Shown: positions 47,229 through 56,005, numbered from the stretch's first letter. The stretch: 64,000 nucleotides of DNA from Bosea beijingensis (GCF_030758975.1 NZ_CP132359.1:2388781-2452780); one strand, 5' to 3'. A program made the numbers and translations. Notes: generated by a model not told the origin, from the letters alone.

Positions 47229-48134
47229 CTAGAGCACAAGCCCCGCATCCCAATACGGCGTGGCGCCGTAAAGCTCGCCGAGATAATCGACAAAGGCACG
47301 CACCTTCTGCTCCATGTGCCGGCGGCTCGGGTAGACCGCGTAGACTGCGACGCGCGAGCCCACCGCATAGGCCGGCAGCACCCGCTGCAACGCGCCCGAC
47401 TTGAGCTCCGGCCCGACATCCCAGGTCGAGCGCAGGGCGATGCCGACGCCGCCGAGCAGCGCCTCGCGCACGACCTCGCTCGAATTGGTCCGGAGCGGGC
47501 CGTTGACACGGACCGAAACCGGGCCTTCCGGGCCGTCGAGCCGCCAATGGTCGGCGTTATGGGCGATCAGGGTATGGCGCGACAGGTCGGCGATGTCGCT
47601 CGGGGTCCCATGCTCCGCTAAGTAGCGTGGCGTCGCGCAGAGTACCCGATGGTTGCGGGCAAGGCGCTTGGCGACGAGGCTCGAATCCTGCAGGTCCGCG
47701 ATGCGGATCGCGAGATCGAAACCCTCGCCGACGACGTCGACGAAGGCGTCGCTGAGCACGAGCTCGACCGTCACCAGCGGGTTGGCGTCGAGGAAGCGCT
47801 TCAGATGCGGCGCGACATGCATCCGGCCGAAGGAGGTCGGCGCCGAGACGCGCAGCGTGCCGCGCACCTGCCCGGCGCCGCTCGACACCCAGGACTCGGC
47901 TTCCTCGATCGAGGACAGGATCGAGACGACGCGCTCGTAGAAGCCTTGACCGGCCTCGGTGAGGGCGAGCTGCCGCGTCGTGCGCTGGAGCAGACGCACG
48001 CCGAGCCGCTCCTCCAGCCGGCGTATGCGCTTCGAGATTACGGCTGGCGACAGGTTGAGCTGCCGGCCGGCCGCCGACATGCTCTTGGTCGTCACCACAT
48101 GTGCGAACACGTCGAGATCGCCGAACCGGTCCAT
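47229..48134 (-). CDS. LysR-family transcriptional regulator, divergent from glcD
   Basis: A 301-residue regulator. The N-terminal HTH (VVTTKSMSAAGRQLNLSPAV, KRIRRLEERLG) is followed by a LysR substrate domain from ~90. The frame extends to 48374, but ATG 48134 with AAGGTGA upstream matches the family start. It faces glcD across 136 bases, the classical layout for a LysR regulator of the divergent operon, so control of glycolate oxidase is likely (inference). Confidence 0.92.
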   Translation of the reverse strand: MDRFGDLDVFAHVVTTKSMSAAGRQLNLSPAVISKRIRRLEERLGVRLLQRTTRQLALTEAGQGFYERVVSILSSIEEAESWVSSGAGQVRGTLRVSAPTSFGRMHVAPHLKRFLDANPLVTVELVLSDAFVDVVGEGFDLAIRIADLQDSSLVAKRLARNHRVLCATPRYLAEHGTPSDIADLSRHTLIAHNADHWRLDGPEGPVSVRVNGPLRTNSSEVVREALLGGVGIALRSTWDVGPELKSGALQRVLPAYAVGSRVAVYAVYPSRRHMEQKVRAFVDYLGELYGATPYWDAGLVL

Positions 48135-48270
48135 CGCCACGTCACCTTTTCCAATCTGGAAATAATGGCTGGCTTTGGCCGCACTGCAAGTGCCATTGAA
48201 TTGATCTAATCTGCCACGCAGAGAAGGCCGTGGGTAGCGTGCGGCGAGTCGCCGAAATCGGAGGGGAGAG

Positions 48271-49707
48271 ATGAGCGCGATAGCCTTTCCGGTGCCGGAT
48301 GCCGGCATTCTCGCCCGTCGCGAATCGATCATCGCCGGCCTCGCGCGGCTGGTCCCGCCGCAGGCGCTGATCACCAGCGACGACGAGCGCCGTCCCTATG
48401 AGACCGATGCGCTGACCGCCTATCGCCGGATGCCGCTCGCCGTCGTCCTGCCTTCGACGACGCGGGAGGTCGCGGCCGTGCTGCGCTATTGCCGGGAGGA
48501 GGGCGTGCCGGTCGTGCCGCGCGGCTCCGGCACTTCGCTTGCCGGCGGCGCGATCCCGCAGGAGGACGCGGTGGTCATCGGCGTCTCCAAGATGAACCGC
48601 ATCCTCGAGATCGACTATGCCAACCGGGTAGCACGGGTCGAGGCCGGCGTGACCAATCTCGCGGTCACCGGCGCGGTCTCGGCCGAGGGCTTCTTCTACG
48701 CGCCGGACCCGTCCTCGCAGCTCGCCTGCTCGATCGGCGGCAATATCGGCATGAATTCGGGCGGCGCCCATTGCCTGAAATACGGCGTCACCACCAACAA
48801 CGTCCTCGGCGTGACCATGGTGATGCTCGACGGCTCGATCGTTGAAATTGGCGGCGCCCATCTCGATTCGCCGGGCTACGACCTGCTCGGCCTGATCAAC
48901 GGCTCGGAAGGCCAGCTCGGCATCATCACCGAGGCGACTGTTCGCATCCTGCGCACGGCCGAGGGCGCGCGCCCGGTGCTGTTCGGCTTCCCGACCAGCG
49001 AGCAGGCGGGCTCGGCCGTCGCCGCCATCATCGGCGCCGGCATCATCCCGGTCGCGATGGAGTTCATGGACAAGCCGGCGATCGAGATCTGCGAGGCCTT
49101 CGCCAAGGCCGGCTATCCGATGGATGTCGAGGCGCTGCTGATCATCGAGGTCGAGGGTTCCGACGACGAGATGGACGCCCAGCTCGCCCGCATCGTCGCG
49201 ATCGCCCGGGAGCACGGCGTCTCGACCGTCAAGGAATCGAAATCGGCGATGGAGGCGGCGGCGATCTGGAAGGGCCGCAAGTCGGCCTTCGGTGCCACCG
49301 GCCGCATTGCCGACTACATCTGCATGGACGGCACGATCCCGACCGGGCAATTGCCCTATGTGCTCCGGCGCATGGGCGAGATCGTGAAGGGCTATGGGCT
49401 TCGCGTCGCCAATGTCTTCCATGCCGGCGACGGCAATCTCCACCCGCTGATTCTCTACAACTGCAATGATCCGATCGAGGCGCAGAAGGCCGAGGATGCC
49501 GGCATGGACATCCTCAAGCTCTGCGTCGAGGTCGGTGGCTGCCTGACCGGCGAGCACGGCGTCGGGATCGAGAAGCGCGACCTGATGACCTTCCAGTTCA
49601 ACCCGGAAGACCTCGCCCAGCAGATGCGGGTCAGGGCAGTGTTCGACGAGCGCTGGCTGCTCAACCCGGCGAAGGTGTTCCCGCTGGAAGGCAGGGTGGC
49701 GGCCTAA
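48271..49707 (+). CDS. glcD: Glycolate oxidase subunit GlcD (FAD-linked)
   Basis: A 478-residue flavin subunit of glycolate oxidase, which oxidises glycolate to glyoxylate and passes electrons to the quinone pool with GlcE and GlcF. The PCMH domain has PRGSGTSLAGGAIP, ARVEAGVTN and SIGGNIGMNSGGAHC. The C-terminal FAD-oxidase domain has VFHAGDGNLHPLIL (His/Asn metal/substrate residues) and LTGEHGVGIEKRDLM. The stop (49705-49707) is two bases from the start of the inverted-repeat GIY-YIG element. Confidence 0.96.
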   Translation: MSAIAFPVPDAGILARRESIIAGLARLVPPQALITSDDERRPYETDALTAYRRMPLAVVLPSTTREVAAVLRYCREEGVPVVPRGSGTSLAGGAIPQEDAVVIGVSKMNRILEIDYANRVARVEAGVTNLAVTGAVSAEGFFYAPDPSSQLACSIGGNIGMNSGGAHCLKYGVTTNNVLGVTMVMLDGSIVEIGGAHLDSPGYDLLGLINGSEGQLGIITEATVRILRTAEGARPVLFGFPTSEQAGSAVAAIIGAGIIPVAMEFMDKPAIEICEAFAKAGYPMDVEALLIIEVEGSDDEMDAQLARIVAIAREHGVSTVKESKSAMEAAAIWKGRKSAFGATGRIADYICMDGTIPTGQLPYVLRRMGEIVKGYGLRVANVFHAGDGNLHPLILYNCNDPIEAQKAEDAGMDILKLCVEVGGCLTGEHGVGIEKRDLMTFQFNPEDLAQQMRVRAVFDERWLLNPAKVFPLEGRVAA

Positions 49708-49708
49708 G

Positions 49709-50112
49709 CTTTGTCATTCCGGGGCTCGCGCAGCGAGAACCCGGAACCCACGACTGGGTGAGAGAGATGCCGTATTTCGTCTACCTCCTCGCCCGAAAGA
49801 AGGACGGTACGCTCTATCTGGGCGTCACCAATGATCTCGCGAGACGCGTTCATGAACACAAGGCGAAGCAGAGGATCGGCTTTGCATCCCGATACGATGT
49901 CGATCGCCTCGTCTGGTATGAAGAGTTCGAATGGGTTCACGATGCCATCGACCGGGAAAAGGTGCTGAAGAAGTGGCGTCGCGCGTGGAAGATCAATTTG
50001 ATCGAGGACATGAATCCCGAATGGGCGGATCTCTATGAAGGGTTGGCATAAGAGGATTTACCCAGTCGTGGGTTCCGGGTTCTTCGCTGCGCGAAGCCCC
50101 GGAATGACAAAG
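49709..50112. mobile_element. Compact GIY-YIG element: nuclease gene between inverted ~50-bp arms
   Basis: The left arm (49711-49759, TTGTCATTCCGGGGC, a TCGCG/CGCGA-like hairpin, then CCCGGAACCCACGACTGGGT) and the right arm (50060-50110) are inverted near-identical copies. Pairing can be extended outward to CTTTGTC at 49709 and 50112. The enclosed GIY-YIG gene starts 7 bases from the left arm and ends 8 bases from the right. No target-site duplication is visible. It fills the glcD-glcE gap. Related ORF-less arm pairs are at 21827 and 6273. Confidence 0.85.
49767..50051 (+). CDS. GIY-YIG domain nuclease (YhbQ/UvrC-N-like)
   Basis: A 94-residue single-domain GIY-YIG protein. The catalytic motif is YFVYLLARKKDGTLYLGVTN (FVY...YLG in place of GIY-YIG), with the Arg in DLARRVHEH and the Glu in DREKVLKKW, followed by RRAWKINLIEDMNPEWADLY. 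Standalone proteins of this type recur in multiple copies in Rhizobiales genomes. GAGAGA precedes ATG 49767. An alternative GTG at 49758 lies inside the left arm. The protein is a plausible enzyme for mobility of the element around it. Confidence 0.9.
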   Translation: MPYFVYLLARKKDGTLYLGVTNDLARRVHEHKAKQRIGFASRYDVDRLVWYEEFEWVHDAIDREKVLKKWRRAWKINLIEDMNPEWADLYEGLA

Positions 50113-50120
50113 GGTGAAGC

Positions 50121-51308
50121 ATGATCATCCATACTCCCACCACCGAGGCGCAGGCCTGCGCCGTCGTGAAATCGGTCGTCGACAGCGCTACCCCGCTTAC
50201 CTTGCGTGGCGGCGGCACGCGCTCTGGCCTGGGGCGCCCCGCACAGGCGGCGAGCACGCTCTCCAGCGCGGGCTTGACCGGCATCACCCTCTACGAACCC
50301 GCCGAGATGGTCATCGCCGCCCGCGCCGGCACGCCGCTCGCGCTGGTGCGACAGACGCTCACTGAGCGCGGCCAGATGCTGCCCTTCGAGCCGATGGACC
50401 ACCGCGCCCTCTATGGCAGCGAGGGCGAGCCGACGATCGGCGCCGTCGCCGCCTGCAACATCTCCGGCCCGCGCCGGATCAACGCCGGCGCCGCCCGCGA
50501 TTCCCTGATCGGCGTCAGATTGGTCAATGGCCGTGGCGAGATGATCAAGTCCGGCGGGCGCGTGATGAAGAACGTCACCGGGCTCGACCTGGTAAAGCTC
50601 CTCAGCGGCAGCCATGGCACGCTCGGCTTCCTCACCGAGGTGACCTTCCGCGTGCTGCCGCGACCGGAGCGCATCGTCACGCTGCAATGGAGCGGCCTGT
50701 CGGACAGCGACGGCGTTGCGCTCTTGTGCAAGGCTCTGGGCTCGCCCTTCGAGCCGATGGCGGCGGCGCATCTTCCGGCCGGGATCGCCGGCGAAGAAGC
50801 CCGGACCGTGCTCCGGCTGGAGAATTTCTCGGACTCGATCGAGTATCGCGCCAGTGAGCTCGCCTTGCTGCTCGGCGAATACGGCGTGCCGGAGCGCCTG
50901 GAAGGAACGGCACCTACCGAGCTCTGGCGCGATATCCGCGACGCCGCCTTCTTCGCCGGAAGCGATGAGGCGGTCTGGCGGCTCTCGCTCGCCCCGACCA
51001 ACGGCCCGAAGGCCGCCGCCGCGATCGCGCGCATGGTCCCGGGCGGGCGCTGCTTCTACGACTGGGGCGGCGGGCTGGTCTGGCTCGCGGTTCCCGCCGA
51101 TGGCGATGCCGGCGCCGCGGCGATCCGCGCCGCGCTGAGGCCGCTCGGCGGCCATGCCACGCTGGTCCGCGCGCCCGACGCGATCCGCGCCGCCGTCGAC
51201 GTGTTCCAGCCCCTGGCCGAGCCGCTGATGCGTGTCACGGCCGGTATCAAGAAGAGTTTCGATCCCGCCGGCATTTTCGAGCCCGGCCGGATCTATGCGG
51301 GGATCTGA
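50121..51308 (+). CDS. glcE: Glycolate oxidase subunit GlcE (FAD-binding)
   Basis: A 395-residue second flavin-type subunit of glycolate oxidase. It has PCMH features LRGGGTRSGLGRPA, PAEMVIAARAGTPLA and GAVAACNISGPRRINAG. The last ~150 residues are the GlcE-specific tail (ending FDPAGIFEPGRIYAGI). The ATG is 8-10 bases after the end of the element; AAAGGGTG at the element's boundary may serve as its RBS. It overlaps the next gene by one base. Confidence 0.94.
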   Translation: MIIHTPTTEAQACAVVKSVVDSATPLTLRGGGTRSGLGRPAQAASTLSSAGLTGITLYEPAEMVIAARAGTPLALVRQTLTERGQMLPFEPMDHRALYGSEGEPTIGAVAACNISGPRRINAGAARDSLIGVRLVNGRGEMIKSGGRVMKNVTGLDLVKLLSGSHGTLGFLTEVTFRVLPRPERIVTLQWSGLSDSDGVALLCKALGSPFEPMAAAHLPAGIAGEEARTVLRLENFSDSIEYRASELALLLGEYGVPERLEGTAPTELWRDIRDAAFFAGSDEAVWRLSLAPTNGPKAAAAIARMVPGGRCFYDWGGGLVWLAVPADGDAGAAAIRAALRPLGGHATLVRAPDAIRAAVDVFQPLAEPLMRVTAGIKKSFDPAGIFEPGRIYAGI

Positions 51309-51943
51309 TGACGCTCGCTGATACGCTTTCCGCCGAAACCCGCGGTAGCCGCGCAAGCTGGGCGCCTAACCGGCTTGGCCCTCTGGCACTCGTGCTTGTC
51401 GCCGCGCTGCTGATCGCGGGTGTTGCCGCGACCCTGCTCTGGATGGGCCGCGAGCCGATCTGCAAATGCGGGACGATCAAGTTCTGGCAGGGCACGGTGG
51501 TCTCCTCCGAGAACTCCCAGCATATCGCCGACTGGTACACCTTCTCGCACATCATCCACGGCTTCCTGTTCTACGGCCTGTTCTGGTTGATCCGTCGCCT
51601 CACCGGCCTGCCGATCTCGTTCGGCCTGGCGCTCCTTCTCTCGATCCTGCTCGAAGGTGCTTGGGAGATCGCCGAGAACACCAATGGCGTGATCGAGCAT
51701 TACCGCTCGGCGACGATCTCACTCGACTATTACGGCGACAGCGTCCTGAACTCGGTCAGCGACATCCTCTCGATGGTGCTGGGTTTCCTGATCGCCCGGC
51801 TCGCGCCTGTCTGGCTGACGGTGACGAGCGCATTGGCGATGGAGCTCATCGTCGGCTGGCTGATCCGCGACAACCTCACCCTCAACGTCATCATGCTGCT
51901 CTGGCCGATGGACTGGATCAAAGCCTGGCAGGGTGGAGCCTGA
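51308..51943 (+). CDS. DUF2585 (UPF0314) membrane protein
   Basis: A 211-residue protein with ~5 hydrophobic segments (about residues 27-46, 80-95, 103-120, 150-168 and 175-195). Conserved loops contain MGREPICKCGTIKFW and HIIHGFLFYGLFW and the segment EIAENTNGVIEHYRSATIS. This family is restricted largely to alphaproteobacteria and has no assigned function. Its ATG overlaps the glcE TGA (TGATG), and it sits between glcE and glcF, so it is translationally coupled to glycolate oxidase subunits. Confidence 0.9.
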   Translation: MTLADTLSAETRGSRASWAPNRLGPLALVLVAALLIAGVAATLLWMGREPICKCGTIKFWQGTVVSSENSQHIADWYTFSHIIHGFLFYGLFWLIRRLTGLPISFGLALLLSILLEGAWEIAENTNGVIEHYRSATISLDYYGDSVLNSVSDILSMVLGFLIARLAPVWLTVTSALAMELIVGWLIRDNLTLNVIMLLWPMDWIKAWQGGA

Positions 51944-51949
51944 CGCGCC

Positions 51950-53293
51950 ATGCAAACGAACTTCACACCCGAGCGCCTTGCTTCCGACCCGCGCATGCCG
52001 GCTTCGGAGAAGATCCTGCGCACCTGCGTGCATTGCGGCTTCTGCACCGCGACCTGCCCGACCTATCTGCTGCTCGGCGATGAGCTCGATTCCCCGCGCG
52101 GCCGCATCTACCTGATCAAGGACATGCTGGAGAACGGCAAGCCCGCCACCGAAGAGGTGGTGAAGCATGTCGACCGCTGTCTCTCCTGCCTCTCCTGCAT
52201 GTCGACCTGCCCCTCCGGCGTGAACTACATGCACCTCGTCGACCACGCCCGCGCCCATATTGAGGAAACCTACACCCGCTCTTGGCACGACCGTCTGCTG
52301 CGTAAGGTGCTGGCGGCGATCCTGCCCTATCCCGGCCGTTTCCGCGCTGCGATGCTGATGGCGCTGATCGGCAAGCCACTGGCGCCGGTGCTCGGCGTCA
52401 TCCCGGTCGTCGGCTCGCGCCTGAAGTCTATGCTGGCTCTGGCGCCGGCACGCCTGCCGACACGCTCCGCCATGGAAGGCCCGCAGAACTTCCCGCCGCC
52501 GGTCGAGCGCAAGCGCCGCGTCGCCTTGCTCTCCGGCTGCGCCCAGCCGGTGCTTGATCCCGCGATCAACGAGGCGACGATCCGCCTGCTCAACCGCCAT
52601 GGCGTCGAGGTCGTGCTGCCGAAAGGGGAGGGCTGCTGCGGTGCGCTCGTCCACCATATGGGGCAGGAGCACGATGCTCTCGCCTTCGCTCGCGGCAATA
52701 TCGACGCCTGGATGGCGGAGGTCGGCGGCGAGGGGCTCGACGCGATCCTGATCACGGCCTCCGGCTGTGGCACGACGATCAAGGATTACGGCTTCATGTT
52801 CCGCAACGAGCCCGCCTATGCCGAGAAGGCGGCGAAGGTTTCCGCGCTGGCGAAGGACGTGACCGAGTTCCTGGAGACATTGGAACTTGCTGCCATTCGC
52901 GATGTCGCGATGCCGATCGCCTATCACTCGGCCTGCTCGATGCAGCATGGCCAGCAGCTCAAGGACGGGCCGAAGCGCCTGTTGTCGGGCGCCGGCTTCA
53001 AGGTCAAGGAGGTGCCAGAGGGCCATATCTGCTGCGGCTCGGCCGGCGTCTACAACATCCTCCAGCCCGAGATCGCCGGGAAGCTGCGCGAGCGCAAGAT
53101 CGGCAATATCGAGCGCACCAAGCCGATGCTGGTCGCCACAGGCAATATCGGCTGCATGACCCAGCTCGCGAAAGGCTTTGCCGACAAGGGCGCCACCACG
53201 CCGGTGGTTCACACGGTCGAGCTGCTCGACTGGGCGACCGGTGGACCGCTGCCGGAGAAGCTGGCGCGGGCGGGGATCGGGGCTTCGGTCTGA
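51950..53293 (+). CDS. glcF: Glycolate oxidase iron-sulfur subunit GlcF
   Basis: A 447-residue subunit with two 4Fe-4S clusters in the N-terminal region, CVHCGFCTATCPTYLLLG and CLSCLSCMSTCPSG. Two CCG (heterodisulfide-reductase type) domains follow: GCAQPVLDPAINE, KGEGCCGALVHHMG, YHSACSMQHGQQ and GHICCGSAGVYN. It links GlcD/E flavins to the membrane quinone pool. It starts 6 bases after the DUF2585 gene. The three subunits are all complete, so the complex should be functional. Confidence 0.95.
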   Translation: MQTNFTPERLASDPRMPASEKILRTCVHCGFCTATCPTYLLLGDELDSPRGRIYLIKDMLENGKPATEEVVKHVDRCLSCLSCMSTCPSGVNYMHLVDHARAHIEETYTRSWHDRLLRKVLAAILPYPGRFRAAMLMALIGKPLAPVLGVIPVVGSRLKSMLALAPARLPTRSAMEGPQNFPPPVERKRRVALLSGCAQPVLDPAINEATIRLLNRHGVEVVLPKGEGCCGALVHHMGQEHDALAFARGNIDAWMAEVGGEGLDAILITASGCGTTIKDYGFMFRNEPAYAEKAAKVSALAKDVTEFLETLELAAIRDVAMPIAYHSACSMQHGQQLKDGPKRLLSGAGFKVKEVPEGHICCGSAGVYNILQPEIAGKLRERKIGNIERTKPMLVATGNIGCMTQLAKGFADKGATTPVVHTVELLDWATGGPLPEKLARAGIGASV

Positions 53294-53320
53294 CGGTCGA
53301 CCGGCCGGGAGCCGACGGCG

Positions 53321-54019
53321 TCAGCCGCCATAGGCGAGCTGCCGCAGCTTCTGCTGGGCCGCAGCCATGGCGCTCTGCTTGCCGTTCATGCTGTTGAGCG
53401 CCTGCTGAAGCCTGGTTTGCAACGCGGGGTCCTTGACCTGGATCTGCGAGCCGCTGAATGCGACCTTGGCGCGGTTCGTCTCGATCAGGTCGGCGACGCC
53501 GAGAATGGCGGCGAAGGCATCGTCTGTGGTCGGGAAGATGTCGCGGAACACCGCGACCGGCTTGGTCACCAGCTTGTCGAAGGCGGCCGCATAGACGGGC
53601 GCCAGATCGTACGGCAGCTTCAGCGCCGCCTTGTCCTGCTCGGCCTTCGCCACCGATTGCTCCAGCGCATCCTTCATCCTGGCGAAGCCGGCCCTGACCG
53701 TGGCGATGTCGGCCCTGCGCTCCACCACCTCGGCGATCGAGCGCGGCATCGCCTTGGCCAGCGTCTCCTGCATCGGCTTGGCGACGGATTCGTCCATCCG
53801 GCCATGGAAATCGGTAATGATGGCATAGGCCCTGGCGTAATCCCCGAAGCTTTTCTGCTTCTCGGCGTCGGGCCGGGGCACGCGCATGCTCTTCTGGCTC
53901 AGCACGTCGTTCTGCAGGAAGCCGATGAAGGCCTTGCGCTGATCCGTTTCGCTCGGGCTGCAAGCCGACAGTACGAAGCCGACTGTCAGAAGGGTGAGAA
54001 GGGCTTTGAACCACCGCAT
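53321..54019 (-). CDS. DUF3053 (YiaF-like) lipoprotein
   Basis: A 232-residue protein. The signal peptide ends in the lipobox LSAC at ~20, so it is anchored in the envelope. The segment DQRKAFIGFLQNDVLSQ matches E. coli YiaF (DUF3053), and the rest is helical and coiled-coil-like. Function unknown; YiaF has been annotated as an envelope-related barrier protein. It is convergent with glcF and divergent from hisS. Confidence 0.88.
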   Translation of the reverse strand: MRWFKALLTLLTVGFVLSACSPSETDQRKAFIGFLQNDVLSQKSMRVPRPDAEKQKSFGDYARAYAIITDFHGRMDESVAKPMQETLAKAMPRSIAEVVERRADIATVRAGFARMKDALEQSVAKAEQDKAALKLPYDLAPVYAAAFDKLVTKPVAVFRDIFPTTDDAFAAILGVADLIETNRAKVAFSGSQIQVKDPALQTRLQQALNSMNGKQSAMAAAQQKLRQLAYGG

Positions 54020-54124
54020 CCTGATGTCCTTTGCTGAGGCTCTGCTTGCCCCTGGCGTCCGTACGGTCTAACCCGCCAACCAGCCCTTTTCGTATACACG
54101 AAATCCATCACGTCGAGTTCGCCC

Positions 54125-55813
54125 ATGTCCGCCGACAAGACCGCCCCTGCCAAGCTGAAGGCCCGCCAGCCGCGCGGCTTCGTCGATCGTGGTCCGGCCG
54201 ATGTCGCCGCCACCGAGCGCATGCTCTCCGTCATCCGCGAGAGCTTCTCGGTCTATGGCTTCGATCCCGTCGAGACGCCCTTCGTCGAATACACCGATGC
54301 GCTCGGCAAGTTCCTGCCGGATCAGGACCGGCCGAACGAGGGCGTCTTCTCCTTCCAGGACGATGACGAGCAGTGGCTCTCGCTGCGCTACGACCTGACG
54401 GCGCCGCTCGCCCGCTATGTCGCCGAGAATTTCGACGCGCTGCCGAAGCCCTATCGCAGCTATCGCGTCGGCTATGTCTTCCGCAACGAGAAGCCGGGGC
54501 CCGGCCGCTTCCGCCAGTTCATGCAGTTCGACGCCGATATCGTCGGTTCGGGGACCGTCGCGGGGGATGCGGAGATCTGCATGCTCGCCGCCGACACGAT
54601 GGAGAAGCTCGGCATCAAGCGCGGCGACTATGTCGTGAAGGTCAACAACCGCAAGATTTTTGACGGTTTGTTGCGTTTGCAAGGCTTCGGAGAACCGCAG
54701 CATGCACCTGTTAGATTGGCGGTCTTGCGTGCAATCGACAAGCTCGACAAGCTCGGGGCAGACGGGGTCAGGTTGTTGCTTGGTCAAGGTCGGCTTGATG
54801 AGAGCGGCGACTACACAAAGGGCGCGGGCCTGACGCCTGAGCAGGTTCGGCAATGGGACCCGCTTCTTCAGCTATCTTCATCTGAAAATGAGGTGGCCAT
54901 TGCGATTGCTGGGGAGCACCCAGATCAACCTGTATTTACTCGCATCTCGCGAGCGGAATTGGAGAATGATCCGCCCCCGAGCGCAGCTAGATCGATTGAA
55001 CGCTTTGGGTATGAGAACGCTATCGCGTTGGGATACTTAGTGGCGCTGTTCCATCAGTTCGGCGTCGATCAGAATGCGAATGTGGAAAGCTATGAAGGTT
55101 TCCGTGATTTGGAGGCGATCGCCGAACTGGCGACGAAGTCAGGCTACGGCCCCGATCGCATCCGCATCGACCCCTCCGTCGTCCGCGGCCTCGAATACTA
55201 CACCGGCCCGGTCTACGAGGTGGAGCTGACCTTCCCGGTCACCAATGAGGACGGGCAGGTGGTGCGCTTCGGCTCGGTCGCCGGCGGCGGTCGCTATGAC
55301 GGCCTCGTCGGTCGCTTCCGGCCCGAGCCTGTGCCGGCAACCGGTTTCTCGATCGGCGTCTCCCGGCTCTTCTCGGCGTTGAAGGCGGTGAAGTCGCCGA
55401 TCGTCGACAGTCGCAACGAGCTGCCGCTCGTCGTCGTCACCGCGATGGACAACAAGTCGCCGGAATTCATGCCGGGCTATCAGGCTATGGTTTCCGCGCT
55501 CCGTCAGGCCAAGGATGCGGACGGCAAGCCGCTGCTGCGTGCCGATCTCTATCTGGGTAGCTCCGGCTTCAACGCCCAGATGAAATATGCCGACCGGCGC
55601 GGCGCCATCTGCGCTATCATTCAGGGCTCGTCGGAGCGCGAGGCCGGGACCGTCGTCATCAAGGACCTGATCCTCGGTGCAGAGCTCGCTGCGGCGAGCC
55701 GCGACGTCAAGGATTCCGCCGAGCACAAGGCCAAGCAGGCCGAGGCCCAGTTCGCCGTGCCGGTCGCGGAACTGGTCGAGGGCGTGAAGCGGGTGCTGGC
55801 GCGACATTCGTAA
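54125..55813 (+). CDS. hisS: Histidyl-tRNA synthetase with atypical internal segment
   Basis: A 562-residue class II aminoacyl-tRNA synthetase that charges tRNA-His. Motif 2 is [19 protein letters not shown]. The histidine-A loop [15 protein letters not shown] and motif 3 [10 protein letters not shown] are intact, and a C-terminal anticodon-binding domain follows. It is ~60 residues longer than the ~500 of related proteins. Residues ~178-330 (54656 to about 55115) are encoded by AT-richer DNA (52-53% GC in 60-base samples against ~70% before it) with rare codons AGA and TTA. The active-site sequence is conserved on both sides, so the protein is expected to work. See findings. Confidence 0.95.
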   Translation: MSADKTAPAKLKARQPRGFVDRGPADVAATERMLSVIRESFSVYGFDPVETPFVEYTDALGKFLPDQDRPNEGVFSFQDDDEQWLSLRYDLTAPLARYVAENFDALPKPYRSYRVGYVFRNEKPGPGRFRQFMQFDADIVGSGTVAGDAEICMLAADTMEKLGIKRGDYVVKVNNRKIFDGLLRLQGFGEPQHAPVRLAVLRAIDKLDKLGADGVRLLLGQGRLDESGDYTKGAGLTPEQVRQWDPLLQLSSSENEVAIAIAGEHPDQPVFTRISRAELENDPPPSAARSIERFGYENAIALGYLVALFHQFGVDQNANVESYEGFRDLEAIAELATKSGYGPDRIRIDPSVVRGLEYYTGPVYEVELTFPVTNEDGQVVRFGSVAGGGRYDGLVGRFRPEPVPATGFSIGVSRLFSALKAVKSPIVDSRNELPLVVVTAMDNKSPEFMPGYQAMVSALRQAKDADGKPLLRADLYLGSSGFNAQMKYADRRGAICAIIQGSSEREAGTVVIKDLILGAELAAASRDVKDSAEHKAKQAEAQFAVPVAELVEGVKRVLARHS

Positions 55814-55919
55814 GGCGCCGGAAACCCTCCCCCAGCAAGAGAGGGGCCCGCTTAGCCCTTCGATTCCCGTTCACCCATTTCCCTCAAATCCCTCGAAAAT
55901 GCGTCGCATCGCTGCTAGA

Positions 55920-55965
55920 GCATCGGACCGAAAAGTGGGGCCCACTTTTCGGAGCAATCCGATGC
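55920..55965. repeat. Cruciform-like palindrome between hisS and hisZ
   Basis: CCGAAAAGTGGG (55928-55939) pairs with CCCACTTTTCGG (55941-55952) as a 12-bp near-perfect inner stem. GCATCGGA (55920-55927) pairs with TCCGATGC (55958-55965), leaving a 5-base bulge on one side. It is a typical Rhizobiales intergenic palindrome, a candidate recombination or regulatory element rather than a terminator (no U-run). Confidence 0.8.
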
Positions 55966-56005
55966 TGAAATCCGGCGCGGCGCTCGCAACAGGACAGGAC
56001 GAGCC

